Notes: a model not told the origin generated them from the letters alone. 17,021 nucleotides of DNA from Paenibacillus sp. oral taxon 786 str. D14 (GCF_000159955.1 NZ_GG695973.1:7619-24639), one strand, 5' to 3'. Numbered from the stretch's first letter, positions 9,616 through 16,024 are shown. Program-made: numbers and translations.

Positions 9616-9693
9616 GACAGACCGCGTTTAGCGGAAGTTTTTCTTGCGATATCAGGATGTCAATCCCCCGAAGCTTATACTTTCTGATACCTT

Positions 9694-9731
9694 AAAAAAG
9701 CCCCGTACCGCGAAAGCTCGCGAAACGAGGC
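9694..9731 (-). terminator. Intrinsic terminator of the RlmI-like methyltransferase gene
   Basis: On the minus strand GCCTCGT (9731-9725) pairs with ACGGGGC (9706-9700), with one G-U pair. An inner CGCGA/TCGCG stem with a four-base loop stacks inside it, and TTTTTT follows at once (9699-9694). This is a textbook intrinsic terminator, starting about 22 nt after the stop codon of the methyltransferase gene. It should isolate the addB promoter from upstream transcription. The plus strand has no T tract after the hairpin, so it is one-directional. Confidence 0.9.
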
Positions 9732-9753
9732 TGTTTATCCGTTATATCCAATT

Positions 9754-11127
9754 TTACAACGCGTGTTTGCTGCGCACTTCGAAAATGGCAAATTTCAGGT
9801 AATGTCCTTCGTCCACCCCAAGGATTTGCGGATGATCCTTGCCGGCTGCCCGCCATTCCACAAGGCGCAGCACTTTGCCTGCATCCTCCGCAGCCTCGAG
9901 GATCGTCTCCAGGAACAGATCCGGTCGCATATGGTAGGAACAGCTGGCCGTTACCAGATAGCCGCCTTCATTCACCAGCTTCATGCCGTGCAGGTTAATA
10001 TCTTTATAACCGCGAACGGCACCTTTAACCGCCGCTTTCGTCTTGGCAAACGCCGGGGGATCGAGGATCACGACGTCCCAAGTCCGCCCGCCGCCGGCCG
10101 TCAGCGGCACGGAAGTGTCCACCTTGGCGTCTTGGGCCGCACGGCGCGCACGTTCCTCCAAGCCTTTCACCTGACTGCGCAAATAATCAAACGCATCAGC
10201 CACGACAAATTCGACGCGATCGGTGAACCCGTTCAGCTCCACGTTCCGCTTCGCGCTTTCGATCGCATGCTCGGAGATGTCAAGGCAGGTCACCTTTTTG
10301 GCTCCGTATTTGCAGGCATGTAAGGTGAAGCTTCCGGTATGCGAGAAGCATTCCAGCACGGTGGCTCCGTCCCAGTACGGGAAAGTGACTTCTTTGCCGT
10401 TCCGGTTGACCGGCGCTAGCCGCACGCCGCCGTCTTCCGTCGGCAGCTCCTGCAGCGTGATGCCGCTGCGTCCGCCCCAACCGGTCATCAGCGGCTTGAT
10501 GGACGCCCGGTTCTCCCGCTGGTCGAAGAAATAGCCCGTTTTTTGCCCCTGCTCAATATCCACCTCGATCTTGAGCCCGTTCTCCGACACGATGACATGG
10601 CGCGGCGGCTGGCCAAAGATCGGCCCTTTCACCTGCTCCAAGCCCTCCATTTCCCGGACGGCTACATCGCTGCGTTCATAGATGCCAACGGGATGCAGCA
10701 CTTCCGACAACGCCTCCACAATCTGCTCCCGACAGCGGTCCATACCCAGTGTAAGCAGCTGTACAACCAGTACGTCACCAAACTTGTCCACGATCAGCCC
10801 CGGCAAAAAGTCGGCCTCTCCGTACACGAAGCGGTAAGCATCCTCCTTCACGAACCGTTCCCGATGCTTCAAGCATTCCTGAAACCGCCGGACAAAAAAG
10901 GCCGTGTCCATCGCTTCCAACGGCGTATACGACACAACGCGGACGGTAATTTGCGAAGCCGGGTTGTAATACCCGGTGGCCAGGTAACGGTTCCGGTGGT
11001 CAACGACCTCAACCAATCCGCCCGGTTCCACGTTCCCTTCCAAACGCTCGATTTCATTTTTGAAGATCCAAGGATGCCCTTTTTCCAACCGTTTCTTGCG
11101 GCTGCGCTGCAATATGACCCTTGCCAC
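9754..11127 (-). CDS. Class I SAM-dependent rRNA methyltransferase, RlmI/YwbD family, with extra linkers
   Basis: This is a PUA-domain plus Rossmann methyltransferase of the RlmI family; in E. coli RlmI makes m5C1962 in 23S rRNA. The PUA domain is at about 1-75 (KKRLEKGHPWIF). A central domain carries GQKTGYFFDQRENR (194-207). The SAM-binding motif is VLECFSHTGSF (257-267), the catalytic-type motif LDPPAF (355-360), and a second conserved cysteine lies in TASCSYH (393-399). At 457 residues it is about 60 longer than the approximately 396 of E. coli RlmI. The excess sits at about 216-250 and 326-348, segments that look like linkers or insertions. The start is GTG at 11127, with GAGGAG 11 nt and AAGGA 4 nt upstream. 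It is transcribed alone, divergent from the transporter gene, and ends in a strong terminator. Family is secure; the exact target base is inferred. Confidence 0.92.
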   Translation of the reverse strand: MARVILQRSRKKRLEKGHPWIFKNEIERLEGNVEPGGLVEVVDHRNRYLATGYYNPASQITVRVVSYTPLEAMDTAFFVRRFQECLKHRERFVKEDAYRFVYGEADFLPGLIVDKFGDVLVVQLLTLGMDRCREQIVEALSEVLHPVGIYERSDVAVREMEGLEQVKGPIFGQPPRHVIVSENGLKIEVDIEQGQKTGYFFDQRENRASIKPLMTGWGGRSGITLQELPTEDGGVRLAPVNRNGKEVTFPYWDGATVLECFSHTGSFTLHACKYGAKKVTCLDISEHAIESAKRNVELNGFTDRVEFVVADAFDYLRSQVKGLEERARRAAQDAKVDTSVPLTAGGGRTWDVVILDPPAFAKTKAAVKGAVRGYKDINLHGMKLVNEGGYLVTASCSYHMRPDLFLETILEAAEDAGKVLRLVEWRAAGKDHPQILGVDEGHYLKFAIFEVRSKHAL

Positions 11128-11300
11128 TTAATCCTTCACTCCTCATTAAAAATATGACCCACTGCGCCTAAAGCACCCCTGCGGCCGGGACGGTACGTCA
11201 GCTTGGCTGGCATGGAAGTTGTCCGACCGTCATATATGTAACTTGTACGATTGTCGCTTGTCTGCATTTTACAGATGATCCGGGAAGGGAGGCTGCCAAT

Positions 11301-12326
11301 ATGTTTCATGAGATCTTGTTTCCAGTGACGTTTGGCTTCGCCCTGTTCCTGTTCGGCATGAAGGTGATGGAGGCTGCCCTGCACGCATGGGCGGGTCCCC
11401 GGCTGATCGGTTTTCTTCACCGGACGACGCGGACGCCTTGGACAGGCCTGCTGTCGAGCACCTTCATCACGGCCGTCTTACAGAGCAGCACTGCCGTGAC
11501 GGTAATGACGATTGGCCTGGTTAATGCCCGCCTGTTGTCCTATGCGCGAACGCTGGGCATTATTCTGGGAGGCAATATCGGAACCTGCCTGACCACGGAG
11601 CTGCTTGCCCTTAATATAGCCAAGCTGGGGGTCCCCATGCTGATCGTTTCGTTAACGTTATGGGCGGCCGCTGTGCTGGGAGGCGAAATGCTGCCGGACG
11701 AGATCAAACGCCGCATGCCATGGTTGTTGCCCTTGCAGTTTGCCACACTGGCCTTAGCCGGCTTCAGCCTGGTGATGATCGCCATCCGCTTTATGCAGTC
11801 GATCGGTCCGGCGCTGGAAGAACGCGGCGTGATCTCCTGGCTGCTGGAGCATGCCACCGGCAGCCTGCTGTGGGGCGCCTTCGCCGGCGCCATCCTGACG
11901 GCGATCATTCATAGCAGCGCCGCAGTCGTCGCCATGACGATGGGACTCGCCGCCAGCGGTGCCTTGCCGGTGGAATTCGGCATTGCCATGGTTATCGGAT
12001 CCAACGTTGGCACCTGCGTCACGGCGGTGATCGCCGCCATCGGCGGCACCCGATCCGGCCGATTCGTCGCTTGGTCGCACGTGGCGCTCAACGTGCTGGG
12101 GGCAGTGTTGTTCTTGCCGCTGGTTCCGCTGTTGCAAGCGGCGGCAGCCTGGTTAACCAGCGATCTTTCAGCGCAAATCGCACACACGCAGACGATTTTT
12201 AACGTCGTCTGCTCCTTGCTGGCGTTGCCTTTCTGCTATTTGCCCATCTGGTCCAAACTGGATCGGCCCGAGGACCTGGATCATCTCGCCGGCCCCCTCC
12301 TCCCGAATACGAAAGCGTCTAAATAG
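11301..12326 (+). CDS. Na+/phosphate cotransporter family membrane protein (YqeW-like, no PhoU domain)
   Basis: This 341-residue, very hydrophobic protein has the internal duplication typical of Na+/Pi cotransporters (NptA/PF02690 type). Repeat 1 has LQSSTAVTVMTIGL (60-73) and GGNIGTCLT (90-98); repeat 2 has IHSSAAVVAMTMGL (203-216) and GSNVGTCVT (233-241). About eight to nine membrane segments are expected. There is no C-terminal PhoU-like domain, so it is a short form; the soluble tail is only about 25 residues. The ATG at 11301 is preceded by GGGAGG with 8 nt spacing. It is the only plus-strand gene of the window, divergent from the RlmI-like gene and convergent with the Nudix gene. From memory, B. 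subtilis has a related gene (yqeW) beside yqeV/mtaB, which fits the neighbourhood. The transported ion is inferred from family. Confidence 0.88.
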   Translation: MFHEILFPVTFGFALFLFGMKVMEAALHAWAGPRLIGFLHRTTRTPWTGLLSSTFITAVLQSSTAVTVMTIGLVNARLLSYARTLGIILGGNIGTCLTTELLALNIAKLGVPMLIVSLTLWAAAVLGGEMLPDEIKRRMPWLLPLQFATLALAGFSLVMIAIRFMQSIGPALEERGVISWLLEHATGSLLWGAFAGAILTAIIHSSAAVVAMTMGLAASGALPVEFGIAMVIGSNVGTCVTAVIAAIGGTRSGRFVAWSHVALNVLGAVLFLPLVPLLQAAAAWLTSDLSAQIAHTQTIFNVVCSLLALPFCYLPIWSKLDRPEDLDHLAGPLLPNTKASK

Positions 12327-12330
12327 CCGT

Positions 12331-12392
12331 AAAAATGCAGTTATTTCCCCCGATATTCTCCCATCTCTTAAATATCGCAGAAAATAACTGCA
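12331..12392 (-). terminator. Long-stem inverted repeat, terminator of the Nudix gene
   Basis: An 11-bp perfect inverted repeat, TGCAGTTATTT (12336-12346) and AAATAACTGCA (12382-12392), encloses a symmetric 5x5 internal loop (CCCCC against GCAGA), a 6-bp inner stem GATATT/AATATC (12352-12357 with 12371-12376) and a 13-nt loop. On the minus strand the hairpin is followed at once by TTTTT (12335-12331), giving an intrinsic terminator 5 nt after the Nudix stop codon. On the plus strand no T tract follows, so it would stop the transporter transcript less well. The symmetric architecture is unusually large for a plain terminator. Confidence 0.75.
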
Positions 12393-12397
12393 CCGTA

Positions 12398-12835
12398 TTA
12401 GTTCTCCGGCTCGATACCAAGCATTTGCAACGCCTTCTCTAAGATGAAGTCGTTGTTGTCATATCCCGCCTTGCGTTGCTGACGCCAAGCCTCCTGCGGC
12501 TCATACCAGGACACGCTGCGGATCTCCTCAAGCTGAGGACGGAGGGCTCCGCTTTGCCATTCAACCAAGTAATAATGGACTTCTTTATCCACGTTCCCCA
12601 GCTTGGGATGATGGTAAGTATACGCGATGATATCAATCAATTTACTGATCCGGCCCACAATGCCGGTTTCTTCCAAAATTTCGCGCAGCGCCGTTTGTTC
12701 CACGGTTTCTCCCGGTTCCCGCTTTCCTTTCGGAAACGATATCTTGCCATAGCGATCGGTAATCAGTTGCACTTGCAGCCGTCCGTCTTGGATGCGGTAA
12801 ACGACGCCTCCAGCAGAGATTTCTTTGAATGGCAT
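12398..12835 (-). CDS. Nudix hydrolase
   Basis: The 145-residue protein is a single Nudix domain hydrolysing some nucleoside diphosphate linked to another group. The Nudix box is complete and canonical (G-x5-E-x7-REUxEExGU): G37, E43, R51, E52, E55, E56, G58 and I59, in GKREPGETVEQTAL followed by REILEETGI. The preceding ISFPKG and following YTYHHPKLGNVDKEVHYYL strands resemble diadenosine polyphosphate or MutT/RppH-like members, but the substrate cannot be read from the sequence. I chose the ATG at 12835 (MPFKEISAGG) because AAAGGGAGG lies about 10 nt upstream; an upstream TTG reading would run through that site. It is monocistronic, with its own promoter, a long structured leader and a terminator. 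Confidence 0.93.
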   Translation of the reverse strand: MPFKEISAGGVVYRIQDGRLQVQLITDRYGKISFPKGKREPGETVEQTALREILEETGIVGRISKLIDIIAYTYHHPKLGNVDKEVHYYLVEWQSGALRPQLEEIRSVSWYEPQEAWRQQRKAGYDNNDFILEKALQMLGIEPEN

Positions 12836-12879
12836 TCTGGCTGTACCTCCCTTTATTTTACCCAAGCCTCCCTTACCGT

Positions 12880-12913
12880 AAAAGAGGGCCCTATGGGTTC
12901 GCAGCCCTTAGGC
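12880..12913 (-). terminator. Possible attenuator hairpin in the Nudix leader
   Basis: On the minus strand GCCTAAGGG (12913-12905) can pair imperfectly with CCCATAGGGC (12897-12888) around a 7-nt loop CTGCGAA. The sequence CCTC-TTTT follows, placing a four-T run at 12883-12880. This resembles a weak intrinsic terminator 45 nt before the Nudix start codon. The stem has an A-A mismatch, a bulge and a G-U pair, and the T run is short and offset, so it is only a candidate. Confidence 0.3.
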
Positions 12914-13011
12914 ATCCCGCAAACGGGACAAACGCGGGAGTGACTGAGGCGCTCCTGCTCGCTGTTCCCTCCGGGAAAATGCTGCCTTCGGCGCTGGGCG
13001 AGAAATTATTG

Positions 13012-13022
13012 ACACCTGGTGT
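13012..13022. promoter_or_regulatory. Palindrome at the predicted Nudix transcription start
   Basis: ACACCTGGTGT is a perfect 11-bp palindrome around a central T. It covers roughly positions +3 to +13 of the predicted Nudix transcript and overlaps the -35 (TTGACA) of the opposing promoter candidate. Its location suits an operator, but no regulator can be named, and an 11-bp palindrome can arise by chance. Confidence 0.3.
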
Positions 13023-13031
13023 TATTTGTTA

Positions 13032-13061
13032 ATTATAGGAGCATCGCACTCATACTTCCAA
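13032..13061 (-). promoter_or_regulatory. Promoter of the Nudix gene
   Basis: On the minus strand TTGGAA (13061-13056, 4 of 6 matches to TTGACA) is followed after 18 nt by a perfect TATAAT (13037-13032). Transcription should start near 13025. It lies downstream of the mtaB hairpin, as expected for an independent unit. The same AT-rich core also serves a possible plus-strand promoter, TTGACA (13009-13014), 16 nt, AATTAT (13031-13036). Confidence 0.6.
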
Positions 13062-13080
13062 TTTGCCCGTATGTAACAAC

Positions 13081-13112
13081 AAGGATTTCACCCCCGACAG
13101 GGTGAAATCCTT
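13081..13112 (-). terminator. Terminator hairpin after mtaB
   Basis: AAGGATTTCACCC (13081-13093) and GGGTGAAATCCTT (13100-13112) form a perfect 13-bp stem with a 6-nt loop, 28 nt beyond the mtaB stop. On the minus strand it is followed by a broken T tract (TTGTTGTTAC). This should end the prmA/M50/rsmE/mtaB unit. A smaller GCCCG-GTGT-CGGGC hairpin (13120-13133) lies between it and the stop codon. Confidence 0.7.
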
Positions 13113-13140
13113 GGCCTATGCCCGGTGTCGGGCGACAGTA

Positions 13141-14484
13141 TTATGCTAAAGCTTGCGCGGCATCGTCCAGGACTCGGACTAACTGGCCTTCGCAGGTGTT
13201 CGCATCCGCTTGGGTCAGCTTCACGCGGCAGATTTTGCCGGTCAAGTCCGGTGTGCCCGGGAAGCGGATTTGCAGGTAGTTGTCGCTGAAGCCAGTCACA
13301 TAGCCGTCTCCGGCTGTGCCTTTCTCATCCTTCTCTGGAATGACATCCAGCACCTGGCCAACGAATTTCTCCGCATAAGCAAGCTGCATTTGCTCGGACA
13401 AGTCGATCAGTTCATGCACGCGAGCATGCTTCACTTCCTCGTCGACCTGGTCCTCCATCCGCGCTGCCGGCGTACCGCTCCGCTTGGAATAAGGGAACAC
13501 GTGCATTTCCGAGAAACCGATGCGTTTGATCGCTTCGAAGCCTTCGCGGAACAGCTCGTCCGTTTCCCCAGGGAAGCCGACAATAACGTCCGTGGTAATC
13601 GCAACATCCGGCATGAAATCACGGATCATTTTGATTTTATGCTCGAACTCTTCAATCGTGTACTTTCTTCTCATGCGCTTCAGCACTTCATTGCTGCCCG
13701 CTTGCAGCGGGATGTGGAAGTGGCGGCACATCTTCGAGGAGTTCTTCAACACATCCAGCATCCGGTCATCGATCTGGCTTGCTTCAATCGAACTGATACG
13801 GATGCGTCCCAGCCCTTCTACTTTATCCAAGTCCCACAGCAGGTCGGACAAACGGTAGTTCTCCAGATCATCACCGTAGCCGCCCGTATGGATGCCGGTC
13901 AGGACGATTTCCTTGTAGCCCGCAGCGACCAGTTGACGCGCTTGCTGAATCACGCTTTGCGGGTCACGGCTGCGCGACAGTCCGCGCGACCAAGGGATAA
14001 TACAGAAGGTGCAGAAGTTGTTGCAGCCCTCTTGGATTTTCAGATAAGCGCGGGTATGATCGGCGAAGCTTGGCACGTCCAGCTCTTCGAACTCCCGGGT
14101 CTTCATAATGTTGCGCACGGCGTTAATCGGCTTACGTTGCTCTTGGAGCTGCTTGACGTAAGGGATAATTTTGTCCCGGTCTTGCGTTCCGATGACCAGA
14201 TCCACGCCGGGAATATCCAGAATCTCCGCAGGCGACGTCTGCGCGTAGCAGCCGGTTACCGCGATGATCGCGTCTGGGTTGCGGCGCACCGCCCGCCGAA
14301 TGATCTGACGGCTCTTCTTGTCACCGGTATTCGTAACCGTACAAGTATTAATCAAGTAAACGTCGGCGGCTGATTGCTCAAAATCAACCTGTTCATAGCC
14401 TTCGTTTTTAAATAGTTGCCAAATGGCTTCGGTATCATAGAAATTAACTTTACAGCCCAAGGTGTAAAAGGCGACAGTAGGCAT
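13141..14484 (-). CDS. mtaB: tRNA t6A37 C2-methylthiotransferase MtaB
   Basis: MtaB (YqeV) is a radical-SAM enzyme that adds a methylthio group to N6-threonylcarbamoyladenosine at position 37 of ANN-reading tRNAs. The 447-residue protein has the N-terminal UPF0004 domain with three cluster cysteines, C11 (LGCKVN), C48 (NTCTV) and C79 (TGCYA). The radical-SAM motif CNNFCTFC (C154, C158, C161) follows, then conserved segments such as LTGIHTGGYG (195-204), HIPLQAGSN (257-265) and TTDVIVGFPGE (297-307), and a C-terminal TRAM domain (about 370-440). The LGCKVN and IHTGGYG forms favour MtaB over MiaB. Its ATG at 14484 lies 3 nt after the rsmE stop. A run of eight G, 8 nt upstream, is the only ribosome binding site candidate. 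Last gene of its unit, before a 13-bp hairpin. Confidence 0.96.
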   Translation of the reverse strand: MPTVAFYTLGCKVNFYDTEAIWQLFKNEGYEQVDFEQSAADVYLINTCTVTNTGDKKSRQIIRRAVRRNPDAIIAVTGCYAQTSPAEILDIPGVDLVIGTQDRDKIIPYVKQLQEQRKPINAVRNIMKTREFEELDVPSFADHTRAYLKIQEGCNNFCTFCIIPWSRGLSRSRDPQSVIQQARQLVAAGYKEIVLTGIHTGGYGDDLENYRLSDLLWDLDKVEGLGRIRISSIEASQIDDRMLDVLKNSSKMCRHFHIPLQAGSNEVLKRMRRKYTIEEFEHKIKMIRDFMPDVAITTDVIVGFPGETDELFREGFEAIKRIGFSEMHVFPYSKRSGTPAARMEDQVDEEVKHARVHELIDLSEQMQLAYAEKFVGQVLDVIPEKDEKGTAGDGYVTGFSDNYLQIRFPGTPDLTGKICRVKLTQADANTCEGQLVRVLDDAAQALA

Positions 14485-14487
14485 CGC

Positions 14488-15252
14488 TCATTCCCCCCCC
14501 ATTTCTCCGGATTCATACATGATGCAGGTCAGGGCGGCCATCGCAGCCGTCTCGGTGCGCAGAATGCGCCGGCCTAAACCAACGGATACCGCTCCCGCAG
14601 CTTCGGCTTCCTCCACTTCCGCTTCAGTAAAGCCGCCTTCCGGTCCAACGACAACAGCGACCTTCACCGTTCTCTCGGGCGTCAGCCCGGTGACGAAAGG
14701 CTTAAGCACGTCCCGCAGCTGCCGACCGTCCTCTTTTTCATAGCATAAACATACCAAATCGTAGTTCTTAAGCTCTACAAGCAGCTTGTCCCACTTGACT
14801 GGAAGCTCAACCGCCGGGATTTTGCTGCGATGCGCTTGCTCGGCGGCTTCCTTGGCGATTTTCTGCCAGCGGGTGAGCCGCTTCTCCTCCTTCTTGCTGT
14901 CATACTGTACGATCGTACGTTCTGATAAAAAAGGAAGGAAAGAAGCCGCGCCGATTTCCGTGCACTTCTGAATGACGGTTTCCATCTTGTCGCCTTTCGG
15001 CAAGCTTTGGGCTACAGTCACTTGAAACCACGGTTCTCCCGACGCCGCCAGCTCCTCTATAATAGCCGCAGTCACTTGCTGCGGCTCTATGATCGTAATC
15101 TCCGCGAGGACTTCCCGGGATATCCCGTCGCTCACGATCAGCTTATCGCCGGGTTTGGAACGCATCACCCTGCCGATATGACGGGCATCCTCACCGGCAA
15201 TCGTCACTTCCCGATCGCCAAATTGCGCGGGATCCACAAAATATCGCTGCAT
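14488..15252 (-). CDS. rsmE: 16S rRNA (uracil1498-N3)-methyltransferase RsmE
   Basis: RsmE methylates N3 of U1498 in 16S rRNA and is a SPOUT-fold (trefoil knot) enzyme with an N-terminal PUA-like domain. The 254-residue protein matches the usual length (about 250). It shows QSLPKGDKME (82-91), the TEIG motif (98-101), SERT (110-113), and the knot motifs VVGPEGGFT (201-209) and LGRRILRTETA (226-236). I chose the ATG at 15252 (MQRYFVDP) because GGTGAGG lies 8 nt upstream; an in-frame start at 15291 adds 13 residues that do not look like the family. The last codons (EMGGE) are encoded by a run of eight G that overlaps the mtaB ribosome binding site region. It follows the M50 gene after an 88-bp gap with a promoter candidate. 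Confidence 0.96.
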   Translation of the reverse strand: MQRYFVDPAQFGDREVTIAGEDARHIGRVMRSKPGDKLIVSDGISREVLAEITIIEPQQVTAAIIEELAASGEPWFQVTVAQSLPKGDKMETVIQKCTEIGAASFLPFLSERTIVQYDSKKEEKRLTRWQKIAKEAAEQAHRSKIPAVELPVKWDKLLVELKNYDLVCLCYEKEDGRQLRDVLKPFVTGLTPERTVKVAVVVGPEGGFTEAEVEEAEAAGAVSVGLGRRILRTETAAMAALTCIMYESGEMGGE

Positions 15253-15296
15253 GCCATCATCCTCACCGTTCCACAAGGTCAAAATCACCAAACTAC

Positions 15297-15325
15297 ATCA
15301 TACAACTTTTGAACTTCCGTTTCCA
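15297..15325 (-). promoter_or_regulatory. Candidate internal promoter before rsmE
   Basis: In the 88-bp gap between the M50 protease gene and rsmE, the minus strand has TGGAAA (15325-15320, 4 of 6), 17 nt, TATGAT (15302-15297, 5 of 6). The start would be near 15290, about 38 nt before the rsmE ATG. It could give rsmE-mtaB expression independent of prmA. No terminator precedes it, so read-through is also expected. Confidence 0.42.
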
Positions 15326-15340
15326 GTCCTTCTCCCCAGC

Positions 15341-16024
15341 CTAAACCCCAGACAATGTCAGGAAAAGATGGGCAAACTGGTAATAGATTGTTTCCGCTGC
15401 ATTATATAACGGCAGAATCGTATACTGCTGCATCCCCGGGACGATTAGGATCACTAAGAAGATCAGCACCGACCACTGCTCGTATTGCTGCAATTTGCCC
15501 AGCATGCGGCGCGGCACGACATCCTCCAAAATTCGATAGCCGTCCAGCGGCGGTAAAGGAATCAGGTTAAATAAAAATAAGAAAAAGTTCATGACCGTAA
15601 ATAGATTAAAGAAAATGAGAACGGCTTGAAACAACTTCTCGTTCGTAATTGCATCCAGTACGCCAAAACGAGCCAGCATCACGTAAACAAGCGTCCCCAG
15701 GACGCCCAGCAGCAAGTTGCTGAGCGGCCCGGCAACGGATACAATCACACCCATCAGGCGCGGTTTGCTGAAATTGTCCCGGTTCACCGGAACCGGCCGA
15801 GCCCAACCGAACCCGGCAAGCAGGAGCAGGATAATGCCCAATAGATCAAAATGAACTGCCGGGTTCAACGTCACGCGACCCAGCAGCTTGGCTGTCGGGT
15901 CCCCAAATTTGTTCGCAAAATAGGCATGAGAAAATTCATGCAGCGTAAAGGCGATCACCAGCGTGATCAAATAAAAGGGGAGCTGTTCCAACGGAACCCG
16001 CAATATTCGGTCTAGTAAATCCAT
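15341..16024 (-). CDS. Site-2-type intramembrane metalloprotease, peptidase M50 family
   Basis: This 227-residue polytopic membrane protein is a short M50 protease (YwhC-like), a zinc enzyme that cuts within the membrane. The zinc motif HEFSH (H29, E30, H33) sits in the first hydrophobic helix, and the third ligand motif is NLIPLPPLDGYR (153-164, D161). About five to six hydrophobic segments are visible (15-30, 58-72, 90-120, 132-156, 184-198). There is no PDZ domain, unlike RseP or the longer RasP type. The ATG at 16024 is preceded by AGAGGT with 8 nt spacing, and that site lies in the last codons of prmA, so the two are probably translated from one message. From memory it does not belong to the Bacillus dnaK-downstream block. 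The substrate is unknown. Confidence 0.9.
   Translation of the reverse strand: MDLLDRILRVPLEQLPFYLITLVIAFTLHEFSHAYFANKFGDPTAKLLGRVTLNPAVHFDLLGIILLLLAGFGWARPVPVNRDNFSKPRLMGVIVSVAGPLSNLLLGVLGTLVYVMLARFGVLDAITNEKLFQAVLIFFNLFTVMNFFLFLFNLIPLPPLDGYRILEDVVPRRMLGKLQQYEQWSVLIFLVILIVPGMQQYTILPLYNAAETIYYQFAHLFLTLSGV

Larger units (their letters stand above)
12836..13025 (-). promoter_or_regulatory. Long structured 5' leader of the Nudix gene (unassigned)
   Basis: From the predicted start near 13025 to the Nudix ATG there are about 190 nt without a convincing gene. The minus-strand RNA can form a chain of hairpins: a CTCGC/GCGAG stem (5' arm 12998-13002, 3' arm 12955-12959) enclosing GCC-GAA-GGC and TTCCC-GGA-GGGAA hairpins, a GGAG/CTCC hairpin, TCCCG-TTTG-CGGGA, and a final hairpin with T tract. 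I compared it by eye with the common riboswitch, T-box and 6S RNA signatures and found no match. A 20-codon reading frame (12915 to 12853) sits in its 3' part but lacks a ribosome binding site. Folds were made by eye, not calculated. Confidence 0.45.

Noticed and set aside
11161..11300. Promoters for the divergent RlmI-like and transporter genes
   Set aside because: Only weak pairs were found (for example TTGTCG, 17 nt, GATGAT for the plus strand, whose start would fall almost on the ribosome binding site). Not supported well enough to list.
12836..13025. 6S RNA, T-box, TPP, FMN, SAM or c-di-GMP riboswitch in the Nudix leader
   Set aside because: None of the consensus elements I know for these classes is visible, and the ends do not form the long closing stem of 6S RNA. 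Left as unassigned leader.
13210..14373. 387-codon open frame on the plus strand opposite mtaB
   Set aside because: Antisense shadow: no ribosome binding site and no recognisable motif, while mtaB has the full set of cluster cysteines.
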